A stretch of 64,000 nucleotides of DNA from Bacteroidota bacterium (lineage in GTDB: Bacteria; Bacteroidota; Bacteroidia; Cytophagales; Cyclobacteriaceae): NCBI GenBank assembly GCA_022567155.1, contig JADFHN010000013.1, positions 1 to 64,000 on the forward strand. The letters run 5' to 3'. Positions 55,617 to 64,000 of the stretch are shown here, piece by piece. The position numbers and the translations under genes are program-made. Numbering within the stretch: position 1 is the stretch's first letter; each line of letters begins with the position of its first letter. The notes beneath the pieces are model-generated. The model had not been told where the DNA came from. It saw only the letters and a program-made list of their open reading frames with translations, and ran no database searches.

Positions 55617-57113
55617 ATGTATTTATTAGGGTACGACGTTGGAAGCTCTTCGATTAAAGCAGCATTGGTTGATGCCCACTCCGGCCATGTAGCAGATTCC
55701 ATAAAATTTCCGGATAATGAGATGGGAATAAAAGCTATCCATCCGGGATGGGCAGAACAGGATCCTGAAACCTGGTGGGAAAATTTGTGCCAGGCTACCA
55801 GGAAATTAATGAAACGAAATAATCATATTGACAAGGCTGATATTAAAGGTATAGGCATCGCTTATCAGATGCATGGGTTGGTATTAATTGACAAAGATCA
55901 CCATATATTGAGACCTTCAATCATATGGTGCGACAGCCGGGCAGTTGACATCGGCAATAAAGCTTTTACCGAACTGGGAGAAGAACGATGCCTGCGGCAT
56001 CTGATGAACTCACCGGGTAATTTTACAGCTTCTAAATTGAAATGGGTGCAGGAGAATGAACCCGGCATCTATGAAAAAGTTTACAAATTTTTGTTGCCGG
56101 GTGATTTTATTGCCATGAAGATTACCGGTGAAGTGTCAACCACAATATCCGGTTTATCTGAAGGTATCTTTTGGGATTTCAAAATCAACGAGGTTGCAGA
56201 ATTCCTTTTAGATCATTTTAAAATTGACAGAAATCTGATTCCGGTAATTACACCTACATTTTCGGTGCAGGGTGAACTTACTCATGAATCAGCTGCTATG
56301 CTGGGATTAAAAGAAGGTACACCGGTAACCTATCGTGCGGGAGATCAACCGAATAATGCACTTTCATTAAATGTATTGCATCCGGGCGAAGTGGCAGCCT
56401 CCGGCGGTACATCCGGAGTGGTGTACGGTATTGTGGACAGGCCTGTTTTTGATCAGCGGTCAAGAGTGAATGGCTTTGCTCATGTAACTCATCAACCAGC
56501 AAACCCACGGCTGGGTATATTGCTTTGTCTGAATGGAGCGGGAATTCAATATAGCTGGATAAAGCAAAACACCGGGTCTGATGATCTCACCTTCACGGAA
56601 ATGGAAAACATTGCATCTTCCATACCGGTGGGGTCCGAAAACCTGCGGATGATCCCTTTTGGCAACGGAACTGAACGGATATTTAGTAACCGAAACCTGG
56701 GTGCGCATATAATAAACCTCCAGTTCAACATCCATAACAAAGCACACTTATACCGGGCTGCTTTAGAAGGTATTGCATTTTCATTTGTGTATGGAATGGA
56801 AATTCTAAAGGAATTGGGGCTTGATGCAAGTATTATCCGGGCCGGAAATGATAATTTATTTCAATCAGAGATTTTTTCTGCTACAGTTGCTACGCTTGCA
56901 GACAGCCAGATTGAAGTGGTTGAAACTACCGGCGCCATCGGGGCCGCAAAGGCTGCAGGTGTAGCTGCAGGATTTTTCAGTACAGTATCTGAGGCTTTAC
57001 AAAATATTGAAATTAACCGGGTATATTATCCGGTAAATGATAGACGGCGAAATCAGTATATAGAGGCCTGGCAAATGTGGAAAACAGATTTAGAATACAT
57101 TTTAACTCAATAG
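55617..57113 (+). CDS. xylB: Xylulokinase (FGGY family)
   Basis: Phosphorylates D-xylulose with ATP. The 498-aa sequence has the FGGY N-domain start [17 protein letters not shown], the substrate loop [20 protein letters not shown] with [14 protein letters not shown], the catalytic Asp in [20 protein letters not shown], the GGTSGVVYG phosphate loop and the C-domain ATP site [20 protein letters not shown]. The G-H-S/G-L motif of E. coli XylB (here H-G-L) fits xylulokinase better than glycerol kinase. It is 8 bp before xylA. Confidence 0.93.
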   Translation: MYLLGYDVGSSSIKAALVDAHSGHVADSIKFPDNEMGIKAIHPGWAEQDPETWWENLCQATRKLMKRNNHIDKADIKGIGIAYQMHGLVLIDKDHHILRPSIIWCDSRAVDIGNKAFTELGEERCLRHLMNSPGNFTASKLKWVQENEPGIYEKVYKFLLPGDFIAMKITGEVSTTISGLSEGIFWDFKINEVAEFLLDHFKIDRNLIPVITPTFSVQGELTHESAAMLGLKEGTPVTYRAGDQPNNALSLNVLHPGEVAASGGTSGVVYGIVDRPVFDQRSRVNGFAHVTHQPANPRLGILLCLNGAGIQYSWIKQNTGSDDLTFTEMENIASSIPVGSENLRMIPFGNGTERIFSNRNLGAHIINLQFNIHNKAHLYRAALEGIAFSFVYGMEILKELGLDASIIRAGNDNLFQSEIFSATVATLADSQIEVVETTGAIGAAKAAGVAAGFFSTVSEALQNIEINRVYYPVNDRRRNQYIEAWQMWKTDLEYILTQ

Positions 57114-57121
57114 TTTATATT

Positions 57122-58465
57122 ATGACGCAAACAGGAATTTTAAATATCGTATCTGGCGAAAAAGAATTTTTTAAAGGAATTGGCCGAATTGTTTACGAAG
57201 GCATGGAATCAACAAACCCATTCGCATTTAAATATTATGACGAAGCCCGTATAATAGGTGATAAATCATTGAAAGAGCATCTCAGGTTTGCTGTTGCTTA
57301 CTGGCATACATTCGGTGGCACCGGCGCAGATCCCTTTGGCATGCCGACTAAATTTTTCCCCTGGCTTATTTCTAAAGATCCTGTTAAACAGGCAAAAGAC
57401 AAGATGGATGCAGCGTTTGAGTTTATTACTAAAATGGGCATCCCCTATTATTGTTTTCATGATTTCGATTTGATTCAGGAAGGCGATACAATAGCTGAAA
57501 CAGATAAAAGATTGGAAATTATTTCTGATTATGCTCTTGAAAAGCAACAGGCATCAGGTGTAAAAATGTTGTGGGGTACTTCCAACCTTTTTTCACACCC
57601 TAGATATATGAATGGCGCCGCCACAAATCCTGATTTTGATGTGGTGGCCTATGCAGGAAACCAGGTTAAAAGAGCGCTGGATATTACCATAAAGCTGGGA
57701 GGGGAGAATTATGTGTTCTGGGGAGGCAGGGAAGGCTATATGTCGTTGCTCAATACAAATATGAAAAGAGAACTGGATCATATGGCAACATTTCTCCATA
57801 TGGCAAAAGATTATGCAAGAAAAAATGGATTTAAAGGTTGTTTTTTTATTGAACCCAAACCCATGGAACCCTCAAAGCATCAGTATGATTTTGATGCTGC
57901 TACGGTAATTGGATTTCTCAGAGAGTATGACCTTGTGGATGATTTTAAGCTGAACATCGAGGTAAACCATGCCACCCTGGCGCAGCATACTTTTCAACAT
58001 GAATTGCAGGTGGCTGCTAATGCAGGCCTGCTGGGCAGTATTGATGCCAATCGCGGTGATTACCAGAACGGATGGGATACAGACCAGTTTCCGATAGATA
58101 TTTATGAACTTACAGAGGCTTTTCTGGTAATTCTAACACACGGAGGTATAAGTGGTGGAATTAATTTTGATGCAAAGACCAGACGAAATTCTACCGATCC
58201 GGAGGATATTTTTTATGCACACATAAGCGGTATGGATGTTTTTGCAAGAGCATTGATAGTGGCTTATAATGTGTTAAAAAACACTGAATATAGTAAAATG
58301 CGTGAAGAACGGTATGGTTCTTTCGATGATGGAAAAGGAAAGGACTATGAAAACGGGAAATTAACTTTTGAAGATCTGGCTGCCATCGCAAGGCAACATG
58401 GTGAACCGTTACAAAGAAGTGGTCAGCAGGAATTGTATGAGTTACTAATTAATCAGCAAATTTGA
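57122..58465 (+). CDS. xylA: Xylose isomerase
   Basis: Interconverts D-xylose and D-xylulose using two divalent metals. Length 447 aa from ATG 57122 ([20 protein letters not shown]); a longer frame reaching into xylB would add 15 residues and is rejected. Family motifs: [34 protein letters not shown] (catalytic His and Asp), [15 protein letters not shown] (E-G-Y signature), [19 protein letters not shown] (Lys and Glu ligands), [17 protein letters not shown] and [20 protein letters not shown]. It is the last gene of the cluster. No xylose transporter or XylR-type regulator is found next to it. Confidence 0.97.
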   Translation: MTQTGILNIVSGEKEFFKGIGRIVYEGMESTNPFAFKYYDEARIIGDKSLKEHLRFAVAYWHTFGGTGADPFGMPTKFFPWLISKDPVKQAKDKMDAAFEFITKMGIPYYCFHDFDLIQEGDTIAETDKRLEIISDYALEKQQASGVKMLWGTSNLFSHPRYMNGAATNPDFDVVAYAGNQVKRALDITIKLGGENYVFWGGREGYMSLLNTNMKRELDHMATFLHMAKDYARKNGFKGCFFIEPKPMEPSKHQYDFDAATVIGFLREYDLVDDFKLNIEVNHATLAQHTFQHELQVAANAGLLGSIDANRGDYQNGWDTDQFPIDIYELTEAFLVILTHGGISGGINFDAKTRRNSTDPEDIFYAHISGMDVFARALIVAYNVLKNTEYSKMREERYGSFDDGKGKDYENGKLTFEDLAAIARQHGEPLQRSGQQELYELLINQQI

Positions 58466-58476
58466 GGAGAATATTC

Positions 58477-58501
58477 TGGCACAAGCGGGACGCTTGCGCC
58501 A
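58477..58501. repeat. GC-rich hairpin after xylA
   Basis: TGGCACAAGCG (58477-58487), loop GGA, CGCTTGCGCCA (58491-58501): an 11-bp stem with one mismatch, 11 bp after the xylA stop codon. No T-run follows on either strand, so it resembles a REP-type palindrome or an RNA-stabilising hairpin more than an intrinsic terminator. Confidence 0.55.
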
Positions 58502-58592
58502 AAGGTAATGATTTTGGCAACTTTCGTTGACCATTCATCAAATAAATGGCTGAATAGTGGAATCACGCTGTGTTTTATAATAAGGGTATTTA

Positions 58593-58600
58593 TAAATTTG
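58593..58600 (+). promoter_or_regulatory. Likely -7 box of the TonB-receptor operon
   Basis: TAAATTTG fits TAnnTTTG and lies 63 bp before the first gene of the operon. No obvious -33 TTG. Confidence 0.4.
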
Positions 58601-58663
58601 GTAGTCAGGGAGGTTATAGAGGGTTCAGAGCTGCACTTTCCACAAGAGTCTTAGAAGATCAGT

Positions 58664-59404
58664 ATGGTTAAAATTTCCGGATTGTTCCTGTTTTTGATTT
58701 CGATTGTTCCTGTTTTAAAAGCACAAACGGGAATAGATCACCTGATTAACGATACCTTCGATGAAGAAGTACGAAATATTTACGAATACTATACCCATAA
58801 ACAGGGTAAGACAAGTCAAATTTTTAACGGGCCTGAATACATCCCAGCCGATATCAATATCAAAGGGCATCCGTTTTTTGAACAAAAAACGTTGCAATCG
58901 GGTGTTGTGAAGTATGACGGAAATTTTTATGATCATATCAAAATGGGATTTGATATTTACCGCAATGAGCTGGCTATCGTGCATTATGATGAGAAAGAAC
59001 ACTTTTCACTGATCAGGCTTTCGAATCAGAAAATCAATAGTTTTGGATTTAACGGCCATCGTTTTATACGCCTGATAAAAGAGGAAAACAAAGGCCTTTC
59101 TGCAACTGGTTTCTATGAAATACTCCACAACGGAAATTTAAAAGTACTTGCAAAAAGGGTTAAAAAAGTACAGCCAACCACCGAACGCCCTTACCGGTAT
59201 GAATTCTATAATGATTCAAAATTATTTATATATAAAGACGGAATTTTTCATCATATCGGTTCGAAAAATATGCTGTTCAACTTATTGGAAGACGAGAAAA
59301 AAGCTATCCGGAGGGTCCGAAGGAGGAAAAAAGATGGTTTTGAAAATTATGTCGTGCGTGTTTGTAACTATTACGAAGAGTTAAAACAGGGAAGGGGTCG
59401 ATGA
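58664..59404 (+). CDS. Hypothetical secreted protein
   Basis: 246-aa protein with a signal peptide (MVKISGLFLFLISIVPVLKA). The mature region has repeated beta-like blocks: GHPFFEQKTLQSGVVKYDGN, FYDHIKMGFDIYRNELAIVH, KINSFGFNGHRFIRL, GFYEILHNGNLKVLAKRVKK. The G-H-P-Y/F-F ... G-x-V-x-Y-x-G ... Y-D pattern appears in many Bacteroidota hypothetical proteins encoded beside TonB receptors (from memory). The C-terminus is very basic (KAIRRVRRRKKDGFENYVVR). It overlaps the receptor gene by 4 bp, so the products probably work together in the periplasm. Function unknown. Confidence 0.65.
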   Translation: MVKISGLFLFLISIVPVLKAQTGIDHLINDTFDEEVRNIYEYYTHKQGKTSQIFNGPEYIPADINIKGHPFFEQKTLQSGVVKYDGNFYDHIKMGFDIYRNELAIVHYDEKEHFSLIRLSNQKINSFGFNGHRFIRLIKEENKGLSATGFYEILHNGNLKVLAKRVKKVQPTTERPYRYEFYNDSKLFIYKDGIFHHIGSKNMLFNLLEDEKKAIRRVRRRKKDGFENYVVRVCNYYEELKQGRGR

Positions 59405-62175
59405 ACAGGGTGATTATTGGAGTTTTATTAATTCTTTTACTGCATGCCGGTTCCTTACTCGGACAACAAAAAGATCACCTCATTACCAGTAATTTCCGGA
59501 ATGTTTCGTTCGCTCAGGTGGCTGCACAAATTGAATCCGAAACACCATACCGGTTTTTTTCGCATCCCGGAATTATGGATTCATTGGAAGTAAACTTTGA
59601 GGTGAGAAATCAGCCGGTTCAACGTGTGCTGAAACGTGCCTTTACAGGTTCTGATTATCATTATTTCATCTTGTCGTATAATATAATTATTACCGCTGGC
59701 GCAAAAATAAAGCCGGAGTTACCTGAAGGGTTCTTCGACATCAACAGCGATGCCCCGGTTGATATGGATTTAACGGCCCTTTTATTTGGCGACCGGGATA
59801 AATCAGATGATCCGGAAGCGGAAATATCCATTGAGGATCAACTAATTGAAATTGGAATTAAAACATCGCTTGTAGAAGGGAAAATGGTGAACCTTGCCGG
59901 GACCATTGAGGATGAACTGAATGGTGAGCCGGTCATAGGGGCTATCGTTTACATTGAGACGCCAAGAATCGGCGTTATCACCAACGCGTATGGTTATTAC
60001 AATATTACACTTCCCCAGGGGCCGCATACACTCAGGATGCGAAGTGTAGGCATGAAGGAAACAAAACGGGAAATCATGTTATTCTCTGAAGGAACACTTG
60101 ATATCGAACTGATCCAGAACGTGATCGGACTAAAGGAAGTGGTGATTGAAGCGGAAAAGTTTTTAAACATTACAAGTGTTCAAATGGGTATTGAAAAGAT
60201 GGGTATGACCGATATGAAGCAAATTCCAACTGTTTTGGGCGAGAAGGATATTACAAAAATAGTCCTCACGCTGCCTGGTGTGCAGACCGTTGGTGAAGGG
60301 GCATCGGGTTTTAACGTTCGTGGCGGGGCTGCCGATCAAAACCTGGTAACCATGAACGGGGCTACGTTGTATAATCCCTCGCATTTTTTTGGATTTTTTT
60401 CGGTATTTAACCCGGATGTAATAAGAAGCGCCACGTTGCTTAAAGCGGGGATCCCGGCACGTTATGGGGGGAGGGCCTCTTCTATTTTTGAAGTGAAATC
60501 AAGAGATGGAAACAAAAAAAGATTCGGGGGACAGGGTGGAATCAGCCCGGTAACGGCCAGACTTACCCTCGAAGGGCCAATTGTTAAAGATAAAGCTTCA
60601 ATTATAGTAGGTGGCAGAAGCACATATTCCAACTGGTTGCTGCAACAGGTGCCCGATGCCAACATAAAGAACAGCAGCGCTTCATTTTATGATGTAAATG
60701 CTAAAATCAGCGTTGAAGTTGGCGACAGGGACGCCATTTATCTGTCTTCGTATTTTTCGAATGACGATTTCAGGCTTTTTTCAGATTCATTGTATCAATA
60801 CCGGAATTTCAATGCATCCTTTCAGTGGCGTCATATTTTCAGCAATAAACTGTTGTACATTGCAAGCGGAAGCTATAGTAGTTACAAATACAGTATCAGT
60901 CAGAAAAATGACTCGCTGCGGTCATTTGATTTTCATTACAACCTGGGTTCTGCAAATATAAAGGTTGATTTCAGCTACTTCCCAACCTCCTGGAGTGGAG
61001 TAGACTTTGGAATAAGCTCCATTGTGTATAATCTCGACCCTGGGGAAATGTTGCCGGGAAACACGAATTCTGAAATTGCTCCGGTAATACTTGAAAGCGA
61101 AAAAGGGGTTGAAAACGCCATTTATATAGGCAATAATTTTAACCTCAACGATCAACTTAGTGTTTATGCCGGCCTGCGGTATTCCCTGTATAGCTATTTG
61201 GGGCCTAAAACAGTGAATTTCTACCCTGAAGGACTTCCGAGGAGCCCGTCAAATACCACCGAAGCCAAAATGTATGGTACTAATGAAGTTATCAAAATCT
61301 ATCACGGGCCTGAATACCGCGGGTCGGCACGGTATAGCCTGAATAGCATAAGCTCAATAAAGGCAAGTTTCAGCAGGATGCGGCAATATATCCATATGTT
61401 GACCAATACAGCTGCTATTTCTCCCACAGATACGTGGAAATTGAGTGATTCGTACTTACGGCCGCAAGTCAGCGACCAGGTTTCACTGGGATACTACAGA
61501 AACCTTCGGCTTAACAGCATAGAATCGTATGTTGAAATATATTATAAAAATGTACAGGATATACTGGAATATAAAGGCGGGGCTAAATTATTGTTGAATA
61601 ACCAGATTGAAACGGATCTGCTTAACGGAAAGAACAAATCTTATGGCTTAGAATTTCTGCTTAAGAAAAAGAGAGGTAAAATGAACGGCTGGATAAGTTA
61701 TACATACTCACGGTCTTTTAATAAAGTAATCGGGTCGAATCCTGAAGAAACAATCAATGAGGGTGCATATTTTCCAACCAATTATGATAAGCCACATAGC
61801 CTGAATCTCATTTTCAACTACAAATTTAACCGGCGAGTGGACGTATCATCAAATTTTGTTTATTCAACCGGCAGGCCCATCACCTTTCCGGTAGCAAGGT
61901 ATGTACTTGGAAACAGCGAACGGTTATTTTATTCCAACCGGAATGAATTTCGTGTGCCGGATTATATTCGCCTCGATGTATCGCTACAGGTGGAGGGTAA
62001 TCATAAGGTAAATAAGCTGGCGCATAGTTCCTGGTCTTTTTCTGTGTATAATGTACTTGGCAGAAAAAACGTTTACTCGATCTATTTTGTATCAGAAGGA
62101 GGCCGGGTTCAGGGGTACAAACTATCCGTTTTCGGAACAGCCATACCTACTATTACCTATAATTTTAAGTTTTGA
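59401..62175 (+). CDS. TonB-dependent receptor with STN and carboxypeptidase-like domains
   Basis: 924-aa outer-membrane transporter or surface receptor. The signal peptide (MNRVIIGVLLILLLHAGSLL) is followed by an STN-type domain (about residues 28-100: NFRNVSFAQVAAQIESETPY), a CarboxypepD_reg-like domain (about 165-250: NLAGTIEDELNGEPVIGAIV), the plug (VLTLPGVQTVGEGASGFNVR, GGAADQNLVTMNGATLYNPS) and a long beta-barrel ending PTITYNFKF. The STN domain suggests a link to FecI/FecR-type or other anti-sigma signalling, but no FecR is adjacent. The coupled lipoprotein gene downstream suggests a SusC/SusD-like arrangement with a DUF4249 protein instead of SusD. Confidence 0.92.
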   Translation: MNRVIIGVLLILLLHAGSLLGQQKDHLITSNFRNVSFAQVAAQIESETPYRFFSHPGIMDSLEVNFEVRNQPVQRVLKRAFTGSDYHYFILSYNIIITAGAKIKPELPEGFFDINSDAPVDMDLTALLFGDRDKSDDPEAEISIEDQLIEIGIKTSLVEGKMVNLAGTIEDELNGEPVIGAIVYIETPRIGVITNAYGYYNITLPQGPHTLRMRSVGMKETKREIMLFSEGTLDIELIQNVIGLKEVVIEAEKFLNITSVQMGIEKMGMTDMKQIPTVLGEKDITKIVLTLPGVQTVGEGASGFNVRGGAADQNLVTMNGATLYNPSHFFGFFSVFNPDVIRSATLLKAGIPARYGGRASSIFEVKSRDGNKKRFGGQGGISPVTARLTLEGPIVKDKASIIVGGRSTYSNWLLQQVPDANIKNSSASFYDVNAKISVEVGDRDAIYLSSYFSNDDFRLFSDSLYQYRNFNASFQWRHIFSNKLLYIASGSYSSYKYSISQKNDSLRSFDFHYNLGSANIKVDFSYFPTSWSGVDFGISSIVYNLDPGEMLPGNTNSEIAPVILESEKGVENAIYIGNNFNLNDQLSVYAGLRYSLYSYLGPKTVNFYPEGLPRSPSNTTEAKMYGTNEVIKIYHGPEYRGSARYSLNSISSIKASFSRMRQYIHMLTNTAAISPTDTWKLSDSYLRPQVSDQVSLGYYRNLRLNSIESYVEIYYKNVQDILEYKGGAKLLLNNQIETDLLNGKNKSYGLEFLLKKKRGKMNGWISYTYSRSFNKVIGSNPEETINEGAYFPTNYDKPHSLNLIFNYKFNRRVDVSSNFVYSTGRPITFPVARYVLGNSERLFYSNRNEFRVPDYIRLDVSLQVEGNHKVNKLAHSSWSFSVYNVLGRKNVYSIYFVSEGGRVQGYKLSVFGTAIPTITYNFKF

Positions 62176-63344
62176 ACCAATTGTTTAAAAAATATTGCCT
62201 GATTATACTATCTGCCTCGATTTCGGCGTGTGTGGAACCATTTACACCAGAAGTGAGCAATTACGAAAACCTGCTTGTTGTGGAAGCTTTTTTATCAGAT
62301 GATGCCAGGAACCAGGAGATAATACTTTCCCGAAGTTACCCTATTGATACTACGCGTGTACACTATGAAACTGGCGCCGGCGTTTGGCTTGAATATGCTT
62401 CCGGAAACCAGATTGTTTTCAGAGAAACAAAGCCGGGGCATTTTACACCTGGGGCTGGTTTTAGGCCGGAAACAGGTACGTCATACACCTTGGTTATCGC
62501 CACTGCAAACGGGAATTTATACAAATCTGATCCGGTGACAATGAAAAAAACCCCCCCGGTAACCGGTGTGTACTTTGAAAGAGAAACTATTACGTCCAAC
62601 AAAACCGGTGGCCTGGATGAAGGATTTCAGGTTTACCTGGATAGTGAAACTGAATCAAATGAGCCCGGATACTTTAAATATGAATGGGAAGAGATATGGG
62701 AGTTTTCCACCCCCTTTTATTCCTTCCTGGACTATAATTACGATGGGAACTATGCATTTTTAAGGGAAGAAAATATAAGCAGGTGCTGGCAGGGGTCATT
62801 TTCTACTGATTTAAATCTTGCTACTACTGAAAACATTACCTCCGGTATCATTGAAAGACAACCCATCAGGTTCCTCTCATTCCGGGAATCCATTTTGAGA
62901 GTAAAATACAGTATTCTTGTGAAGCAATTTTCTCTTAGTGAAGATGGATACCGGTTCTGGCGGAATTTAAAAGAATCCAATGAATCTACAGGGTCTCTTT
63001 ATGATGCACAGCCCTTTCAGGTGACCGGGAATATCAAAAATGTAAATAATCCCTCTGAACCGGTGTTAGGCTATTTTGATATGGCCACCGTATCTTCCAA
63101 ACGCATCTTTATCAAGAGACTGGCTGATCTGCCTCTGGATATTAAAATACCCACGCTCTACCCGAATTGCAGAATCGGGGCAGACACGGTGATATCCTAT
63201 TGGGAATTGGAGAAATTCCTGAATATCGGCTATCTAATCAGTACCTATTCTACCCCGCCGGGGAGTGGGTTTGTAATGGTAGTCAGGTCCTGCATTGATT
63301 GCCGCTTAAAAGGAAGTAATGTAAAACCTGAATTTTGGGATTAA
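62172..63344 (+). CDS. DUF4249-like lipoprotein
   Basis: 390-aa lipoprotein. The N-terminus (TTG start overlapping the receptor stop as TTGA) ends in a lipobox with Cys20 (LSASISAC). The start of the mature protein, PFTPEVSNYENLLVVEAFLS followed by NQEIILSRSYPID, matches the DUF4249 family that accompanies TonB receptors in Cytophagales and Chitinophagales. Later blocks YEWEEIWEFSTPF, CWQGSFSTDLNLATTENITS, RVKYSILVKQFSLSEDGYRF and the C-terminal PGSGFVMVVRSCIDCRLKGS (Cys pair) also fit. A surface lipoprotein capping or assisting the receptor is the likely role; its ligand is unknown. It overlaps the next gene by one base. Confidence 0.85.
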   Translation: MNQLFKKYCLIILSASISACVEPFTPEVSNYENLLVVEAFLSDDARNQEIILSRSYPIDTTRVHYETGAGVWLEYASGNQIVFRETKPGHFTPGAGFRPETGTSYTLVIATANGNLYKSDPVTMKKTPPVTGVYFERETITSNKTGGLDEGFQVYLDSETESNEPGYFKYEWEEIWEFSTPFYSFLDYNYDGNYAFLREENISRCWQGSFSTDLNLATTENITSGIIERQPIRFLSFRESILRVKYSILVKQFSLSEDGYRFWRNLKESNESTGSLYDAQPFQVTGNIKNVNNPSEPVLGYFDMATVSSKRIFIKRLADLPLDIKIPTLYPNCRIGADTVISYWELEKFLNIGYLISTYSTPPGSGFVMVVRSCIDCRLKGSNVKPEFWD

Positions 63345-64000
63345 TGCAGCGTGTTTTTCATTCTGTCAGATTACGATTAAGTTGGGTGGTTATCTTTTTT
63401 GTCTGCAGTCAGCCAATGCCTGCCCAGCAGGATTCTATATCTTTTGCCAATTCAATCACTTCCTGGCTGAAAAATAACCCGAAGGAAAAGGTTTTTTTAC
63501 ATATATCAAAGCCTCATTTTCTGACCGGAGAAACAATCTGGTTCCGGATTTACCACTATGCCGAACGCGATCATTTGCCTTTCTCAATGAGCAAAGTAGT
63601 TTATGTTGATCTGATTAATAGTAATAACGAATCCGTATTACAACATAAAATAAAAATTAACCGGTCGGGGGGGACAGGCTGGATGTATTTGCCAACCAAT
63701 CTAAATTCGGGCCGGTACCGGATCAGGGCATTTACCAACTGGATGAGAAATTTTGATGATAATGGATTTTATTCATCTGAAATACTAATTGTAAATCCCT
63801 TTAAACGGTTAAACCTTCAGGCAAACGATAGCGTTAAACCCGACCTGCAATTTTTTCCCGAAGGAGGATATTTAGTGAGTGATATTGAAAGCCGTGTTGG
63901 CTTCAAAGCCACAGGACTAAATGGTAAAGGTCAGCACTTTGCAGGGTTAGTTATCAGTGAGCAACAGGACACGGTGATAAGGTTTACATCCAATCAATTT
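63344..64000 (+). CDS. MG2-domain (alpha-2-macroglobulin-like) protein, partial
   Basis: The frame runs from ATG 63344 (TAATG overlap) through the window end, 219 codons without a stop; the 3' part is missing. Signal-like start MQRVFHSVRLRLSWVVIFF. Then NPKEKVFLHISKPHFLTGET and IWFRIYHYA, an MG2-type strand pattern, YLPTNLNSGRYRIRAFTNWM, and LQFFPEGGYLVSDIESRVGF. Similar long proteins follow DUF4249/TonB receptor pairs in Bacteroidota and may act as periplasmic or surface scaffolds (from memory). The full domain layout cannot be seen here. Confidence 0.75.
   Translation, partial: MQRVFHSVRLRLSWVVIFFVCSQPMPAQQDSISFANSITSWLKNNPKEKVFLHISKPHFLTGETIWFRIYHYAERDHLPFSMSKVVYVDLINSNNESVLQHKIKINRSGGTGWMYLPTNLNSGRYRIRAFTNWMRNFDDNGFYSSEILIVNPFKRLNLQANDSVKPDLQFFPEGGYLVSDIESRVGFKATGLNGKGQHFAGLVISEQQDTVIRFTSNQF

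Overview
The window is a chromosomal segment of a Bacteroidota bacterium, most likely of the order Cytophagales. Four kinds of evidence point there. A C-terminal type IX secretion (T9SS) sorting domain ends a giant surface protein. A TonB-dependent receptor with a carboxypeptidase-like N-terminal domain is followed by a DUF4249-type lipoprotein. A Bacteroidota histone-H1-like small protein and a serine-palmitoyltransferase-like enzyme are present. Several -7 boxes fit the Bacteroidota pattern TAnnTTTG, one of them with a TTG exactly 19 nt upstream. No rRNA, tRNA, CRISPR array or intact transposase was recognised.

Layout. 1-1490 is an accessory patch: a MazF-like toxin/ribbon-helix-helix antitoxin pair between two 104-bp imperfect repeats exactly 800 bp apart, whose 3' hairpins look like the end (domain VI) of a group II intron, followed by a decayed conserved gene. 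1494-7024 (+) carries a lipoprotein, thyA, the serine dehydratase beta subunit and a TolC/HlyD efflux pair without its inner-membrane pump. 7072-10959 holds glycosyltransferases (a GT4-GT2 fusion, a WaaE-like GT2, and a GT9 heptosyltransferase on the other strand). 11021-24087 is mostly housekeeping: a CPBP-like membrane protein, maf, a biotin carboxylase, an SPT-like acyltransferase behind a textbook promoter, a histone-H1-like protein, dapA, a DUF6913-like protein, ligA, an EEP-family hydrolase, an M1 peptidase and xseA/xseB. 24136-27991 contains an ECF sigma factor, a membrane anti-sigma-like protein, a Spy-like protein, a barrel protein, a tiny membrane protein and a universal stress protein. 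28043-31467 is a serine-biosynthesis block: a SerC-like class V protein that lacks the Schiff-base lysine, and a SerB-SerA fusion. 31830-32278 is an ArsI-like dioxygenase gene broken by an early stop codon, behind a perfect palindromic operator.

The most unusual part is 32315-51452 (-), six tightly spaced co-oriented genes that read as one operon: a 12-TM transporter-like/HEAT/cyclic-nucleotide-domain protein; a protein of three tandem TIR-like domains; an nSTAND1 NTPase with a transmembrane helix, coiled coil and WD40 repeats; a beta-barrel outer-membrane protein; a lipoprotein; and a roughly 3030-residue T9SS-exported Ig-like/PKD surface protein. Together they could form an envelope-spanning sensor that links the cell surface to a cytoplasmic TIR/STAND module. 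This is the best candidate for an undescribed system.

51652-58465 resumes metabolism: queA (-), menC (+), then a xylose cluster (sugar isomerase-like protein, xylB, xylA). 58664-64000 (+) is a TonB-receptor operon: a secreted hypothetical protein, the receptor, a DUF4249-like lipoprotein and an MG2-domain protein cut by the window end. The gene calls rest on motif recognition and gene order only; no database search was run.
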